Assembly: GCF_001570565.1 (NCBI RefSeq)
Contig: NZ_BBXE01000016.1
Span: forward strand, 1 to 64,000
Direction of reading: 5' to 3'
Origin: Herbidospora yilanensis
GTDB lineage: Bacteria > Actinomycetota > Actinomycetes > Streptosporangiales > Streptosporangiaceae
Length of the DNA stretch: 64,000 nucleotides
Made by a program: the position numbers and the translations under genes. Position 1 is the stretch's first letter; every line of letters begins with the position of its first letter. Under the pieces are notes generated by a model. That model was given only the letters and a program-made list of their open reading frames with translations, searched no databases and was not told the origin of the DNA. This document shows, one piece after another, positions 57,101 to 64,000 of the stretch.

Positions 57101-58465
57101 GTGGATCAGCATCCGAGAGGGTTGGGGCCTGTGAGATCACGCGACATGATCATCTCGGCGTCATGGCGCCGTTCACTCGCCGCCGGGGTCGACCCCGGGG
57201 TCCGCGCGGCCCCGCTGGTCTACGACCACACCGACGTCTCGACCGCCCGCGCGGCCCATCCGCTGCGCGAGCTGGTGCCCCTCCTCCGTCACACGCTGTT
57301 GCAGATCGCCGACGAGGCGGCCCACATCATGGTGGTCACCGACGCCGACGGGAACGTCCTCTGGCGCGACGGCCACAGCGAGGTCCTCCGCCAGGCCGAC
57401 CGCATCGGCCTGGCCGACGGTTTCGCCTGGTCGGAGTCGGTCGTCGGCACCAACGGCATCGGCACCGCGCTGGCGGCCGGCGTCCCCACGAGCGTCTACG
57501 GCGAGCAGCACCACATCGAGGTCCTCCACGGCTGGTCGTGCGTCGGCGCCCCGATCGTCGACCCCGACACCGGCGCGGTGCTGGGCTGCGTCGACATCAG
57601 CGGCATCGCCAAATCCCTGCCTCCGGCCACGGTCGCCCTGGTCGGCGCGGCCGCCCATCTCGCCGAGAGCCACCTGGCGCTGCGCATGAGGGAGAACGAC
57701 GAGCGCATCCGCACCCGCCACGCCGCCCGCTCGGGCCTGCTCGTCTCGTGCAGCGGCCGGGTCATCGCCGGAGAACGGTTCCGGGGGGAACGTGTTTCAC
57801 TCCCGTCCGAGGGCGGCCGGGTCGTCCTCCCCGACGGCCGCGTGGGCGACGTCGAGTTCCTCGGCGACTCCTACCTGGTCAACTGTCGGCGCGGCGCCCC
57901 GCCCCGGCTGTCGCTGACCCTCCTCGGCGGCACCCCGTTCGCCGAATACAGCGGCCGGCGCGTGACCCTCTCCCTGCGTCACGCCGAGATCCTGACCCTC
58001 CTGGCCACCCATCCGCGCGGCCTGACGGCCGAACAGCTCTCCTTCCTCCTGTACGGCGACGACGGCAACCCCGTGACCATCCGCGCCGAGATCCACCGGC
58101 TCCGCGCGCAGCTCCCCGGCGCCGTGGCCGCGAAGCCCTACCGCCTGGTCGGCGAGGTCGAGACCGACCTCCAGACGGTCCGCATGGCGTTGTCCACAGG
58201 CGACCTCGACACGGTCGCCGACCGCTACCAGGGCCCGCTGCTGCCCCGGTCGGAGTCCTTCGAGATCCGTCGCGAAAGGGACGAACTGGAAGCCCGCGTG
58301 CGGTCCGAGATCCTGGGCAAGGGCGATGCGACGCACCTTTGGAGTTATGCACAGACGAGCGGAGGCCACGACGACGTCGCGATCCTGGAGCGCATCATGT
58401 CGATCGTCCCGGCGGAGGACCACCGCCACGCGGCTGCGTCGGTCCGCCTCACCCACTCCTTCTAG
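57101..58465 (+). CDS. GAF-domain transcriptional regulator
   Basis: 454 residues from the GTG at 57101 with TGGAG upstream. N-terminal half of AcoR/NtrC-type sensor layout: SASWRRSLAAGVDP (residues 20-33), then a GAF domain (about 65-185; GFAWSESVVGTNGIGTALAAGVPTSVYGEQH, APIVDPDTGAVLGCVDISG). The C-terminal part is not an AAA ATPase; it has a winged-helix-like segment (about 290-345, SLRHAEILTLLATHPRGLTAEQLSFLLYGDDGNPVTIRAEIHRLRAQL) in the manner of OmpR/SARP DNA-binding domains. A known actinobacterial type, often beside aldehyde dehydrogenase genes, though none is here. Followed after 12 bp by the small secreted gene. Confidence 0.85.
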   Translation: MDQHPRGLGPVRSRDMIISASWRRSLAAGVDPGVRAAPLVYDHTDVSTARAAHPLRELVPLLRHTLLQIADEAAHIMVVTDADGNVLWRDGHSEVLRQADRIGLADGFAWSESVVGTNGIGTALAAGVPTSVYGEQHHIEVLHGWSCVGAPIVDPDTGAVLGCVDISGIAKSLPPATVALVGAAAHLAESHLALRMRENDERIRTRHAARSGLLVSCSGRVIAGERFRGERVSLPSEGGRVVLPDGRVGDVEFLGDSYLVNCRRGAPPRLSLTLLGGTPFAEYSGRRVTLSLRHAEILTLLATHPRGLTAEQLSFLLYGDDGNPVTIRAEIHRLRAQLPGAVAAKPYRLVGEVETDLQTVRMALSTGDLDTVADRYQGPLLPRSESFEIRRERDELEARVRSEILGKGDATHLWSYAQTSGGHDDVAILERIMSIVPAEDHRHAAASVRLTHSF

Positions 58466-58477
58466 GGAGAAGCATCG

Positions 58478-58942
58478 ATGATCGGCACGCTCCTCATGGC
58501 CGGCCTCCTCGCCCTGTCGGCCCCCGCCGGCGGCTCCGCGGGCCGCGACGGCGGCACCCTCGACGGCTTCGCGATCACCCACGTCCCGGCGGCCACCGGC
58601 CCCTCGGTGAGCGATTTCGAGTCCGAGTGGGAAGACGTGACCTTCGCGACCCGCGTCTGGGAACGCGAGACTCCCGACGGCCACCAGGCCGATCTCCGGG
58701 TCGCCGTGCTGCGCGGCGAGGGCCTGACCGACCTGCCGTCGCTGCGGGAGTTCCTGACGGAATACGACGAGCGGGAGACGTGGCACCTGACGGAGTTCTC
58801 GAAAGACGGCGCCCCCGGCCTGGCGACCGAGACCGAGGCCTTCTGGCTCGACGCACCGGGGGTCGCCCTGACGGTCCGCATCACCGAGAACCCCCTGAAG
58901 TCCGACGACCTGATGGACGTGGTGCGGGGGATCAGCGGCTAG
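58478..58942 (+). CDS. small secreted protein of unknown function
   Basis: 154 residues. Hydrophobic signal peptide (MIGTLLMAGLLALSAPAGG, about 1-20), no lipobox. The mature domain (about 30-154) looks like a mixed alpha/beta fold: FAITHVPAATGPSVSDFESEWEDVTFATRVWERETPDGHQADLRVAVLRGEGL, SLREFLTEYDE, GLATETEAFWLDAPGVALTVRI. Resembles the small LpqN/PsbP-like group only loosely. The start lies 12 bp after the GAF regulator stop, so they form a two-gene unit. Tail-to-tail 4-bp overlap (CTAG) with dnaX. Confidence 0.78.
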   Translation: MIGTLLMAGLLALSAPAGGSAGRDGGTLDGFAITHVPAATGPSVSDFESEWEDVTFATRVWERETPDGHQADLRVAVLRGEGLTDLPSLREFLTEYDERETWHLTEFSKDGAPGLATETEAFWLDAPGVALTVRITENPLKSDDLMDVVRGISG

Positions 58943-61263
58943 GAGTGGTCGATCTCCTGGATGACCCGCCCGCCCAGTTCCTTCTGGAGCAGGGCCAGGC
59001 CTGAGAGGCCGTCGGTGTCGACGTCGGCGTCGTTGTCGGGGTCGACGTCGTCCACGTCCGACTTCTTCGCCCGCGACGGCACCGCGTCCGGCCACGCCTG
59101 CCGGGCGGGCGCGGAGGCCGCCTGACGCGCTGCCGCAGGCGCCGCAGACGCCGCCGCCCTGGGCGGCGGGGCCTCGTAGTCAGACTGCGGGGCCGGGCGT
59201 TCGAACTCGTCGGTGGGCGCGTCCGGCCACGATTCGTCGGTGGCGGCCTTCTCGGGCTGCTTGCGCGCCGGGGCGGCCTCCCGGGGGGTCGGCACCGGAG
59301 CCGACGGAGCCGACGGAGTCGGCTGGGCGGGCTGAGCCTGCTGCACCGGCTGCGCGGGCTGGGCCGGTGGGGCGGGAGGCGGAGACGGCTGGGCCGGACG
59401 CGCGGCCTGGCCGCCTCCGGTGCCGCCCACGACGACGTCGACCCGCCAGCGCCCTCCAAGGACGTCACCGAGGGCGGCGGCGACGACCTCGTCGCGCTTG
59501 CCCTTCAGGAAGCCCTGGACGTCGCCCGGCTTCTCGAACCCGACCGTCACCACGTTGCCCTCGGCGCCGAGAAGGCGGCCCTGGGCGTTGAGGATCATCC
59601 AGGCGACCCGCTGCCGGTTCTTGACCGCCTCCAGCACCTGCGGCCACACCTGGGCCACCGCACCCGCACCGGCGGACGCCTGAGGGGCCTGGGTCGCTTC
59701 GGCCTGCGGCGCGGGCGGAGCGTCGGCGGGCCGGCCGCCGGAACCGGGCTTGACGGCGGCGGGCCAGTCATCGGCCGGGGGAGCGGCGGGCTGGGCCACC
59801 GGTCCGCCCGAGCCGGGCTTGACCGTCTCGGGCCAGTCGTCGGCGGCCGGCGAACCACCGGCTGAGGGTGCCGCGCCGGGCTGATCGGCCGCGTGCCCGA
59901 CCCCGGAAGGGGCATCGGGGGACTGGGCGGGCCGGCCGTGCGAAGAGTCGGTCTGCTGAGCCGAGCCGTGCTTCTGGTGTGCACCAGGCCGGCCCAGGTC
60001 CGCGCCAGCGCGCGGCGCTGGACTCGGATGAGCAGCGTGCTGCGGAGCCTGGGCCTGGTGCCCGGCACCACCGTTGTGGCCCGCCGGAGCGGTCCGAAGC
60101 CCCGCGACCCCGTCACGCTCCAGCCGCTCCAACCGGGTGAGCATGGCCGCCTCGCCACCTTCGGCCGCCGGCAGCAGGATTCGAGCGCACATCAGCTCCA
60201 GGAGAAGCCGGGGCGAGGCCGCCCCGCGCATCTCCGTCAGCCCCGCGTTGAAGATCTCCCCCGCCCGCGTCAGCTCCGCGGGCCCCATCGCGGCCGCCTG
60301 CCCCTGCAGGCGCTCCAGCTCGTCGGCGGGCCGGTCGAGCAGGCCGTTGGCCGCCGCCTCGGGCACGTTCGCCAGGATCACCAGGTCGCGGAACCGCTCC
60401 AGCAGGTCGGTCGCGAAGCGCCGGGGGTCGTGGCCGCCCTCGATCACCCGGTTGACCGCCTGGAACACCTGCCCGCCGTCACGCCGGGCGAAGGCGCCGA
60501 CGATCTCGTCGAGGAGGTCGCCGTCGGTGTATCCGAGAAGGGACACCGCGCGGGCGTAGGTGATCCCGTTCTCGTCGGCCCCCGCCAGGAGCTGGTCGAG
60601 GATCGACAGGGAGTCGCGGGCCGAGCCGGCCCCTGCGCGTACGACCAGAGGAAGAGCCGAAGGCTCGTAGGGCACCGACTCCGACGCGAGGATCTCCTCC
60701 ATGAGCGCTTTCAGCGTCGCCGGAGGCATCAGCCGGAACGGGTAGTGGTGGGTGCGCGACTTGATCGTCCCGATGACCTTCTCGGGTTCCGTGGTCGCGA
60801 AGACGAACTTCAGGTGCGGCGGAGGCTCCTCGACGAGTTTCAGCAGCGCGTTGAAACCCTCGCGGGTCACCATGTGCGCCTCGTCGATGATGTAAATCTT
60901 GAACCGCGCGGAGACAGGCGCGAAGAAAGCCCGTTCGCGCAGGTCACGCGCGTCGTCGACACCACCGTGAGAGGCGGCGTCGATCTCGATCACGTCGAGG
61001 TGGCCGGGCCCGGTCGGGGCCAGGGCGACACACGACTCGCACACGCCACACGGATCGGGAGTCGGCCCCTGCTCGCAGTTGAGGCTCCGGGCGAGGATCC
61101 GCGCGCTCGACGTCTTGCCACACCCACGAGGGCCGCTGAAGAGGTAGGCATGGTTCACGCGCCCGCTTCTGAGGGCCTGGCGGAGCGGTTCGGTGACGTG
61201 CTCCTGCCCTTTGACCTCTGCAAACGTCCCGGGACGGTATTTGCGGTAGAGCGCGAGACTCAT
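58939..61263 (-). CDS. dnaX: DNA polymerase III subunit gamma/tau
   Basis: 774 residues from the ATG at 61263 with GAGGAGAC upstream (an earlier ATG would include 12 unlikely residues). Clamp loader ATPase: SLALYRKYRPGTFAEVKGQEHV, Walker A FSGPRGCGKTSSARIL (near 40), zinc-binding CxxxxxxxxCxxC (CEQGPTPDPCGVCESC), Walker B IYIIDEAHM, sensor 1 FATTEPEKVIGTIKSR. The middle and end are Pro/Ala/Gln-rich with acidic WPDA/WPEAV repeats that resemble the tau region binding DnaB and polymerase alpha. Two long low-complexity linkers (about 400-520 and 615-740). SRP RNA lies 37 bp upstream on the same strand. Confidence 0.95.
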   Translation of the reverse strand: MSLALYRKYRPGTFAEVKGQEHVTEPLRQALRSGRVNHAYLFSGPRGCGKTSSARILARSLNCEQGPTPDPCGVCESCVALAPTGPGHLDVIEIDAASHGGVDDARDLRERAFFAPVSARFKIYIIDEAHMVTREGFNALLKLVEEPPPHLKFVFATTEPEKVIGTIKSRTHHYPFRLMPPATLKALMEEILASESVPYEPSALPLVVRAGAGSARDSLSILDQLLAGADENGITYARAVSLLGYTDGDLLDEIVGAFARRDGGQVFQAVNRVIEGGHDPRRFATDLLERFRDLVILANVPEAAANGLLDRPADELERLQGQAAAMGPAELTRAGEIFNAGLTEMRGAASPRLLLELMCARILLPAAEGGEAAMLTRLERLERDGVAGLRTAPAGHNGGAGHQAQAPQHAAHPSPAPRAGADLGRPGAHQKHGSAQQTDSSHGRPAQSPDAPSGVGHAADQPGAAPSAGGSPAADDWPETVKPGSGGPVAQPAAPPADDWPAAVKPGSGGRPADAPPAPQAEATQAPQASAGAGAVAQVWPQVLEAVKNRQRVAWMILNAQGRLLGAEGNVVTVGFEKPGDVQGFLKGKRDEVVAAALGDVLGGRWRVDVVVGGTGGGQAARPAQPSPPPAPPAQPAQPVQQAQPAQPTPSAPSAPVPTPREAAPARKQPEKAATDESWPDAPTDEFERPAPQSDYEAPPPRAAASAAPAAARQAASAPARQAWPDAVPSRAKKSDVDDVDPDNDADVDTDGLSGLALLQKELGGRVIQEIDHS

Positions 61264-61299
61264 GAACGGTCTCCTCGGGGAGAGCAGAACCGGAAGCAA

Positions 61300-61390
61300 A
61301 GAACCCCCCGCACACCCGCCAGAGCCCGCTTATCCTTGCTGCCTTCCGGCCCTGGGGAGGTTCACAGGATGACGCCGCGCGAGGGGTCCG
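61300..61390 (-). ncRNA. ffs: signal recognition particle RNA, small bacterial type (4.5S)
   Basis: Minus-strand RNA with the conserved SRP core: GTGAACC before the asymmetric loop, CAGGGCCGGAAGGCAGCAAGG with the GGAA/G-rich loop, and closing stems (GGACCCC at the 5' side pairing with the G run near the 3' end). TAGACT (61401-61396) is a good -10 about six bases before the predicted start, and T-rich sequence ends the RNA. About 91 nt, typical for actinomycetes. It scaffolds Ffh for targeting of membrane and secreted proteins. The ends are approximate to a few bases. Confidence 0.9.
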
Positions 61391-61479
61391 AGGACAGTCT
61401 AGCCGCCGCCCGCACCACCTGCGCCCGGCCCGCCGAACGGAAGGACGGCGCATGCGCCAAGTCATGTAAGCTTCTCGGC

Positions 61480-61565
61480 GGAGGATTCGCCTAGTTGGCC
61501 TAGGGCGCACGATTGGAAATCGTGTTTCGGGAAACCGATCAGGGGTTCAAATCCCCTATCCTCCG
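61480..61565 (+). tRNA. tRNA-Ser: tRNA-Ser(GGA)
   Basis: Class II tRNA: acceptor GGAGGAT / ATCCTCC, D-arm, anticodon loop TTGGAAA with anticodon GGA (reads UCC and UCU), long variable arm, T-arm AGGGG TTCAAAT CCCCT, discriminator G and an encoded CCA (61566-61568). Confidence 0.97.
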
Positions 61566-61571
61566 CCACCA

Positions 61572-61605
61572 GAAGGGGCAGGTCGCTCAGCCGACCGGCC
61601 CCTTC
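61572..61605 (+). terminator. terminator of tRNA-Ser(GGA)
   Basis: Two stacked stems, GAAGGGGC / GCCCCTTC and an inner GGTCG / CGACC separated by one mismatch, with loop CTCAGC, three bases after the CCA end; CTTTCC follows. Confidence 0.75.
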
Positions 61606-61666
61606 AGCCTTTCCAGGCCAGAACTCACCCCGCATGATCGCTCATCGGAGGGGCAGTAGCGCGCCC

Positions 61667-62524
61667 ATGGATTTCGATGACCAAGCGCAACTCGACTCCT
61701 CTCAGGTCGAGAACCGCGGCCGGGGCGGCATCCCCGGTGGCGGGCTTGCGGTCGGCGGTGGCGCGGCCGGCATCATCGCGTTGATCGTCGCCCTCGTCTT
61801 CGGCCTCAACCCCGGTGACATCACCGGCGGAGGGGGCGCGGAGAACCCCGGCGTCCAGCCGTCGAGTGATCTCGGTGAGAAGTGCAAGACCGGCGCGGAC
61901 GCCGACCAGGACGAGCAGTGCCGGGTCGTCGGTGTCGTCAACAGCTTGCAGGACTACTGGGCCACGCAGGTCGACGGCTACCAGAACGCCAAGACGGCGC
62001 TCTTCGAGCAGGGCGTGCAGACCGGGTGCGGCGCGGCCGACTCGGCCGTGGGGCCCTTCTACTGTCCGGCCGACCGCTACGTCTATCTGGATCTGAGCTT
62101 CTTCAACCAGCTCGAATCCCAGTTGGGCGCGGCCAACACCCCGTTCGCCCAGTCCTACGTGATCGCCCACGAGTACGGCCACCACGTCCAGAACCTCACC
62201 GGCACCCTCGAACAGAGCGGTGGCGAGGGCGCCGGAAGCGGGTCGGTCAGGGTGGAGCTCCAGGCGGACTGCTACGCGGGCGTGTGGGCCAAGAACGCCG
62301 TCGACACCGGCTTCTTCGCCAAGCCCTTCACCGACGCCGACATCCAGGAGGCGCTCGACGCCGCCGCGGCGGTCGGCGACGACTCGATCCAGCGCAAGAG
62401 CGGCGGGCAGGTGAACCCCGACGCCTTCACCCATGGCACCTCGGAGCAGCGGGTGACCTGGTTCACGAACGGCTACAAATCAGGGGATCCCGCACGATGT
62501 GACACGTTCTCAGGGTCGATCTGA
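61667..62524 (+). CDS. neutral zinc metallopeptidase (YpfJ/PF04228 family)
   Basis: 285 residues from the ATG at 61667, with GGAGGGG upstream. N-terminal Gly-rich cytoplasmic part, one transmembrane helix (about 30-50), then an extracytoplasmic domain with HEYGHH (near residue 167; zinc His pair plus catalytic Glu) and the later VELQADCYAGVWA (Glu ligand, near residue 205). The QRVTWFTNGYKSGDPARCDTF tail is family-typical. Related proteins of this group are cell-envelope-associated peptidases of unknown substrate. Inserted between two tRNA-Ser genes. Confidence 0.92.
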   Translation: MDFDDQAQLDSSQVENRGRGGIPGGGLAVGGGAAGIIALIVALVFGLNPGDITGGGGAENPGVQPSSDLGEKCKTGADADQDEQCRVVGVVNSLQDYWATQVDGYQNAKTALFEQGVQTGCGAADSAVGPFYCPADRYVYLDLSFFNQLESQLGAANTPFAQSYVIAHEYGHHVQNLTGTLEQSGGEGAGSGSVRVELQADCYAGVWAKNAVDTGFFAKPFTDADIQEALDAAAAVGDDSIQRKSGGQVNPDAFTHGTSEQRVTWFTNGYKSGDPARCDTFSGSI

Positions 62525-62557
62525 CCCGGGCCACCTTCGTCTCATAAACTACATAGC

Positions 62558-62848
62558 GTGATCTTTAAGTTGGTCGGCGACGAACGCCCTTACCCCGAGC
62601 ACGGTCTCGGACATCGCGAATGGGCGCAGATTCCGCCCCGCCAGGTCAGACTCGACGCGCTCATCACCACCAAGGCCAACCTCGACCTGCACTCGCTGCT
62701 GGCCAAGGACTCCACCTTCTACGGTGACCTCTTCCCACACGTCGTGCAGTGGGAGGGCGAGCTCTACCTGGAAGACGGGCTCCACCGGGCCCTGCGCGCG
62801 GCGCTCCACCAGCGGTCGGTGCTGCACGCCCGGGTGCTGGAACTCTGA
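62558..62848 (+). CDS. small conserved actinobacterial protein, VapB-antitoxin-like annotation but no toxin partner
   Basis: 96 residues, GTG start; TAAACT (62545-62550) is a -10 seven bases upstream, suggesting a leaderless mRNA. Sequence shows IPPRQVRLDALITTKANLDLHSLLAKDSTFYGDLFPHVVQWEGELYLEDGLHRALRAALHQRSVLHARVLEL. The YLEDGLHRALRAAL and RSVLHARVLEL segments are highly conserved in this family, which databases often label as a VapB-type antitoxin. No RNase-like partner gene is adjacent, so a toxin-antitoxin role is doubtful. Confidence 0.82.
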   Translation: MIFKLVGDERPYPEHGLGHREWAQIPPRQVRLDALITTKANLDLHSLLAKDSTFYGDLFPHVVQWEGELYLEDGLHRALRAALHQRSVLHARVLEL

Positions 62849-62860
62849 GACGGAAAACGA

Positions 62861-62891
62861 AAGACCCGGTGTGATGATCACACCGGGTCTT
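62861..62891 (-). terminator. terminator of tRNA-Ser(CGA)
   Basis: A 14-bp stem (AAGACCCGGTGTGA with its complement) around TGA. On the minus strand it is followed by TTTCGTTTTCC, so it serves the tRNA; it also lies 12 bp beyond the plus-strand gene ending at 62848. Confidence 0.85.
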
Positions 62892-62902
62892 CGAATGCGT
62901 GG

Positions 62903-62987
62903 CGGTGGTGGTGGGATTTGAACCCACGGTAGGTTGCCCTACACGCGCTTTCGAGGCGCGCTCCATCGGCCACTAGGAGACACCACC
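62903..62987 (-). tRNA. tRNA-Ser: tRNA-Ser(CGA)
   Basis: Class II tRNA on the minus strand: acceptor GGTGGTG / CACCACC, anticodon loop CTCGAAA with anticodon CGA (reads UCG), variable arm, T-arm GTGGG TTCAAAT CCCAC, discriminator G, encoded CCA at 62902-62900. UCG is a frequent serine codon in high-GC actinomycetes. Confidence 0.97.
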
Positions 62988-63011
62988 GCAGAGCAGCTTA
63001 CCGGAGAATGG

Positions 63012-63449
63012 TCACTGCTCGCGCCTCGCGGCGAAGAAGGCCGAAAGCAGGGCAGAACATTCTTCTTCGCGTACGCCCATGACCACCTCCGGCCGATGGT
63101 TGAGCCGCCGGTCGCGCACCACATCCCACAATGACCCGACCGCCCCGCCCTTCTCGTCGACGGCCCCGTAGACGATCCGGTCGACCCGTGAGAGCACGGC
63201 GGCCCCCGCGCACATCGTGCAGGGCTCCAGCGTCACGACGAGGGTGCAGCCCGACAGCCGCCATTCCCCCAGCGCCGCGGCGGCGGCGCGGAGGGCCAGG
63301 ATCTCGGCGTGCGCGGTCGGATCGCCGGAGCTCTCCCGCGCGTTCGAGGCCCGCGCCAGAACCCGGTCACCCGACACGACGACGGCGCCCACGGGCACCT
63401 CACCCCGCCGGGACGCCTCCAGGGCCTCGGCGAGGGCCAGGCCCATCAC
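63012..63449 (-). CDS. tadA: tRNA-specific adenosine deaminase
   Basis: 145 residues. Converts wobble adenosine 34 to inosine in tRNA-Arg(ACG). Zinc cytidine-deaminase fold with TAHAEILAL (His and catalytic Glu, near residue 48) and EPCTMC (near residue 77) that bind zinc. GTG start; 18 bp separate it from the upstream associated-protein gene, so they are co-transcribed. An essential enzyme in most bacteria. Confidence 0.93.
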   Translation of the reverse strand: MMGLALAEALEASRRGEVPVGAVVVSGDRVLARASNARESSGDPTAHAEILALRAAAAALGEWRLSGCTLVVTLEPCTMCAGAAVLSRVDRIVYGAVDEKGGAVGSLWDVVRDRRLNHRPEVVMGVREEECSALLSAFFAARREQ

Positions 63450-63467
63450 CTGGTCGTACAGAGAAGA

Positions 63468-63950
63468 TCACCTGAGCCGGTCGAGCTCTTCGCCGAAGGC
63501 GAGGCGCTCGGCCACGACCGACAGGACGTCGGCGGGCAGCATGCCCTCCTCGACGCTGAGCTCCAGCAGTTCCTCGGCACGTAGCCCGAAGTCGGCCAGC
63601 AACTCGAAGTCGCCGCCGGGACGGACCCCGAGGTCGGGCGTCTCCTTGTCGACCGCGATGCCGGCCAGCTCGGCGAACAGCTCGCCGAGCGGGTCGGTCG
63701 CCCCGGCTTGGGCGTCGGACAGGAACACCCGGGGGTCGAGGTCGCCCTCGTAGCGCACGAGGGCGAACCATTCGTCTTCGACCTCGACGCAGAGCAGCAC
63801 GAGCTCGTCACCGGACAGGCCGAGGGCCTCGCCGACGGCGTCGCCGACGTCGTCGGCGATCTCGGCTTCGGACAGGTCGACCTCGGCCCCCGACCAGCGG
63901 CCGTTGGTGCGCAGGAAAGCGGCGGCGAAGAGATTGGTTCGCGTGGGCAT
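63468..63950 (-). CDS. tRNA adenosine deaminase-associated protein
   Basis: 160 residues. Acidic protein (SEAEIADDVGDAVGEAL, VEVEDEWFALVRYEGDLDPRVFLSD, LGVRPGGDFELLADFGL) of the actinobacterial family that always precedes tadA. Role is unproven; a chaperone or partner of TadA is assumed. Starts with ATG at 63950, behind CGAGGTCC-like purine-poor sequence. Confidence 0.9.
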   Translation of the reverse strand: MPTRTNLFAAAFLRTNGRWSGAEVDLSEAEIADDVGDAVGEALGLSGDELVLLCVEVEDEWFALVRYEGDLDPRVFLSDAQAGATDPLGELFAELAGIAVDKETPDLGVRPGGDFELLADFGLRAEELLELSVEEGMLPADVLSVVAERLAFGEELDRLR

Positions 63951-63967
63951 GGCGAGGTCCCGAGGTT

Positions 63968-64000
63968 TTAGCCGATGATGGCGTCGACGGCGCGTTCGAA
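63968..64000 (-). CDS. possible 3' end of a truncated reading frame
   Basis: The last 33 bases encode on the minus strand FERAVDAIIG followed by TAA (63970-63968), 17 bp before the associated-protein start. It fits the end of a gene running off the window. Too short to identify. Confidence 0.4.
   Translation of the reverse strand, partial: FERAVDAIIG

Noticed and set aside
56836-59004. A 722-codon frame overlapping the GAF regulator
   Set aside because: Low-complexity Arg/Pro/Gly sequence that shadows the GAF and secreted-protein genes; the GAF frame has clear domains.
62558-62848. Toxin-antitoxin module
   Set aside because: Only a single gene is present; its neighbours are tRNA and housekeeping genes and no PIN-domain partner exists.

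Overview
The window is about 64 kb of GC-rich, densely coding actinomycete chromosome. Codon third positions are strongly G/C, GTG and TTG starts are common, several genes appear to be leaderless (a TAnnnT -10 box 5 to 9 bases before the start codon), and the families present are typical of Actinobacteria: LCP wall ligases, a SARP regulator, an S4/RlbA-like protein, the DUF5063/RecR/YbaB/DnaX block and a TadA-associated protein. The overall flavour suggests Streptosporangiaceae or a relative; the genus cannot be fixed from sequence reading alone. I see no prophage, IS element, CRISPR array or secondary-metabolite cluster.

Layout. 0.2-3.9 kb: secreted proteins, including a CBM2-linked family 11 rhamnogalacturonan lyase. 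3.9-7.2 kb: an LLM oxidoreductase, then a compact surface-protein set of two WxL-like proteins flanking a DUF916-like membrane-anchored protein. 7.3-12.9 kb: a DMT exporter, an ArsR-type regulator with a tandem AHSA1 protein, an MprF/LysX-like lysyltransferase-domain membrane protein and a rhomboid-like protein. 13.2-24.3 kb: a coherent beta-mannoside utilisation locus. Oligosaccharides enter through an Opp-type ABC transporter, are cut by a GH2 beta-mannosidase, phosphorylated by a ROK kinase and isomerised by ManA. A divergent LacI regulator and a perfect palindrome containing the CebR-type operator sit at its head.

24.3-35.3 kb: two LCP proteins, a Uma2-like nuclease, an aliphatic-sulfonate/taurine-type ABC operon ending in an Rrf2 regulator, a kinase-like receptor with a substituted lysine, a CooC-like ATPase with a small partner behind a Zur-like palindrome, a K+ channel and RNase HII. 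35.3-52.9 kb: mostly regulators and enzymes in divergent pairs (LysR/aminotransferase, HxlR/GNAT-TetR, TetR/M15-like secreted protein), plus a 998-residue SARP-NB-ARC-TPR regulator, a methyltransferase, SURF1 and an amidohydrolase. 52.9-64 kb: housekeeping core, with asd-lysC-DUF5063-recR-ybaB and dnaX on the minus strand, interrupted by a GAF regulator and a small secreted protein on the plus strand, then SRP RNA, two serine tRNAs, a zinc metallopeptidase, tadA and its associated gene.

The least explained structure is a roughly 155-bp intergenic repeat present twice (12.2 kb and 47.9 kb). A 48-bp core is bounded by 20-bp inverted repeats, and the core orientation relative to the outer arms is opposite in the two copies, as if the core had flipped. 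Other notable structures are a twin CTGAGT-N11-ACTCAG operator pair at the HxlR promoter, a DnaA-box-like cluster inside a proline-rich tail-anchored protein gene, and a DUF916-like gene whose secretion signal has no conventional start codon.
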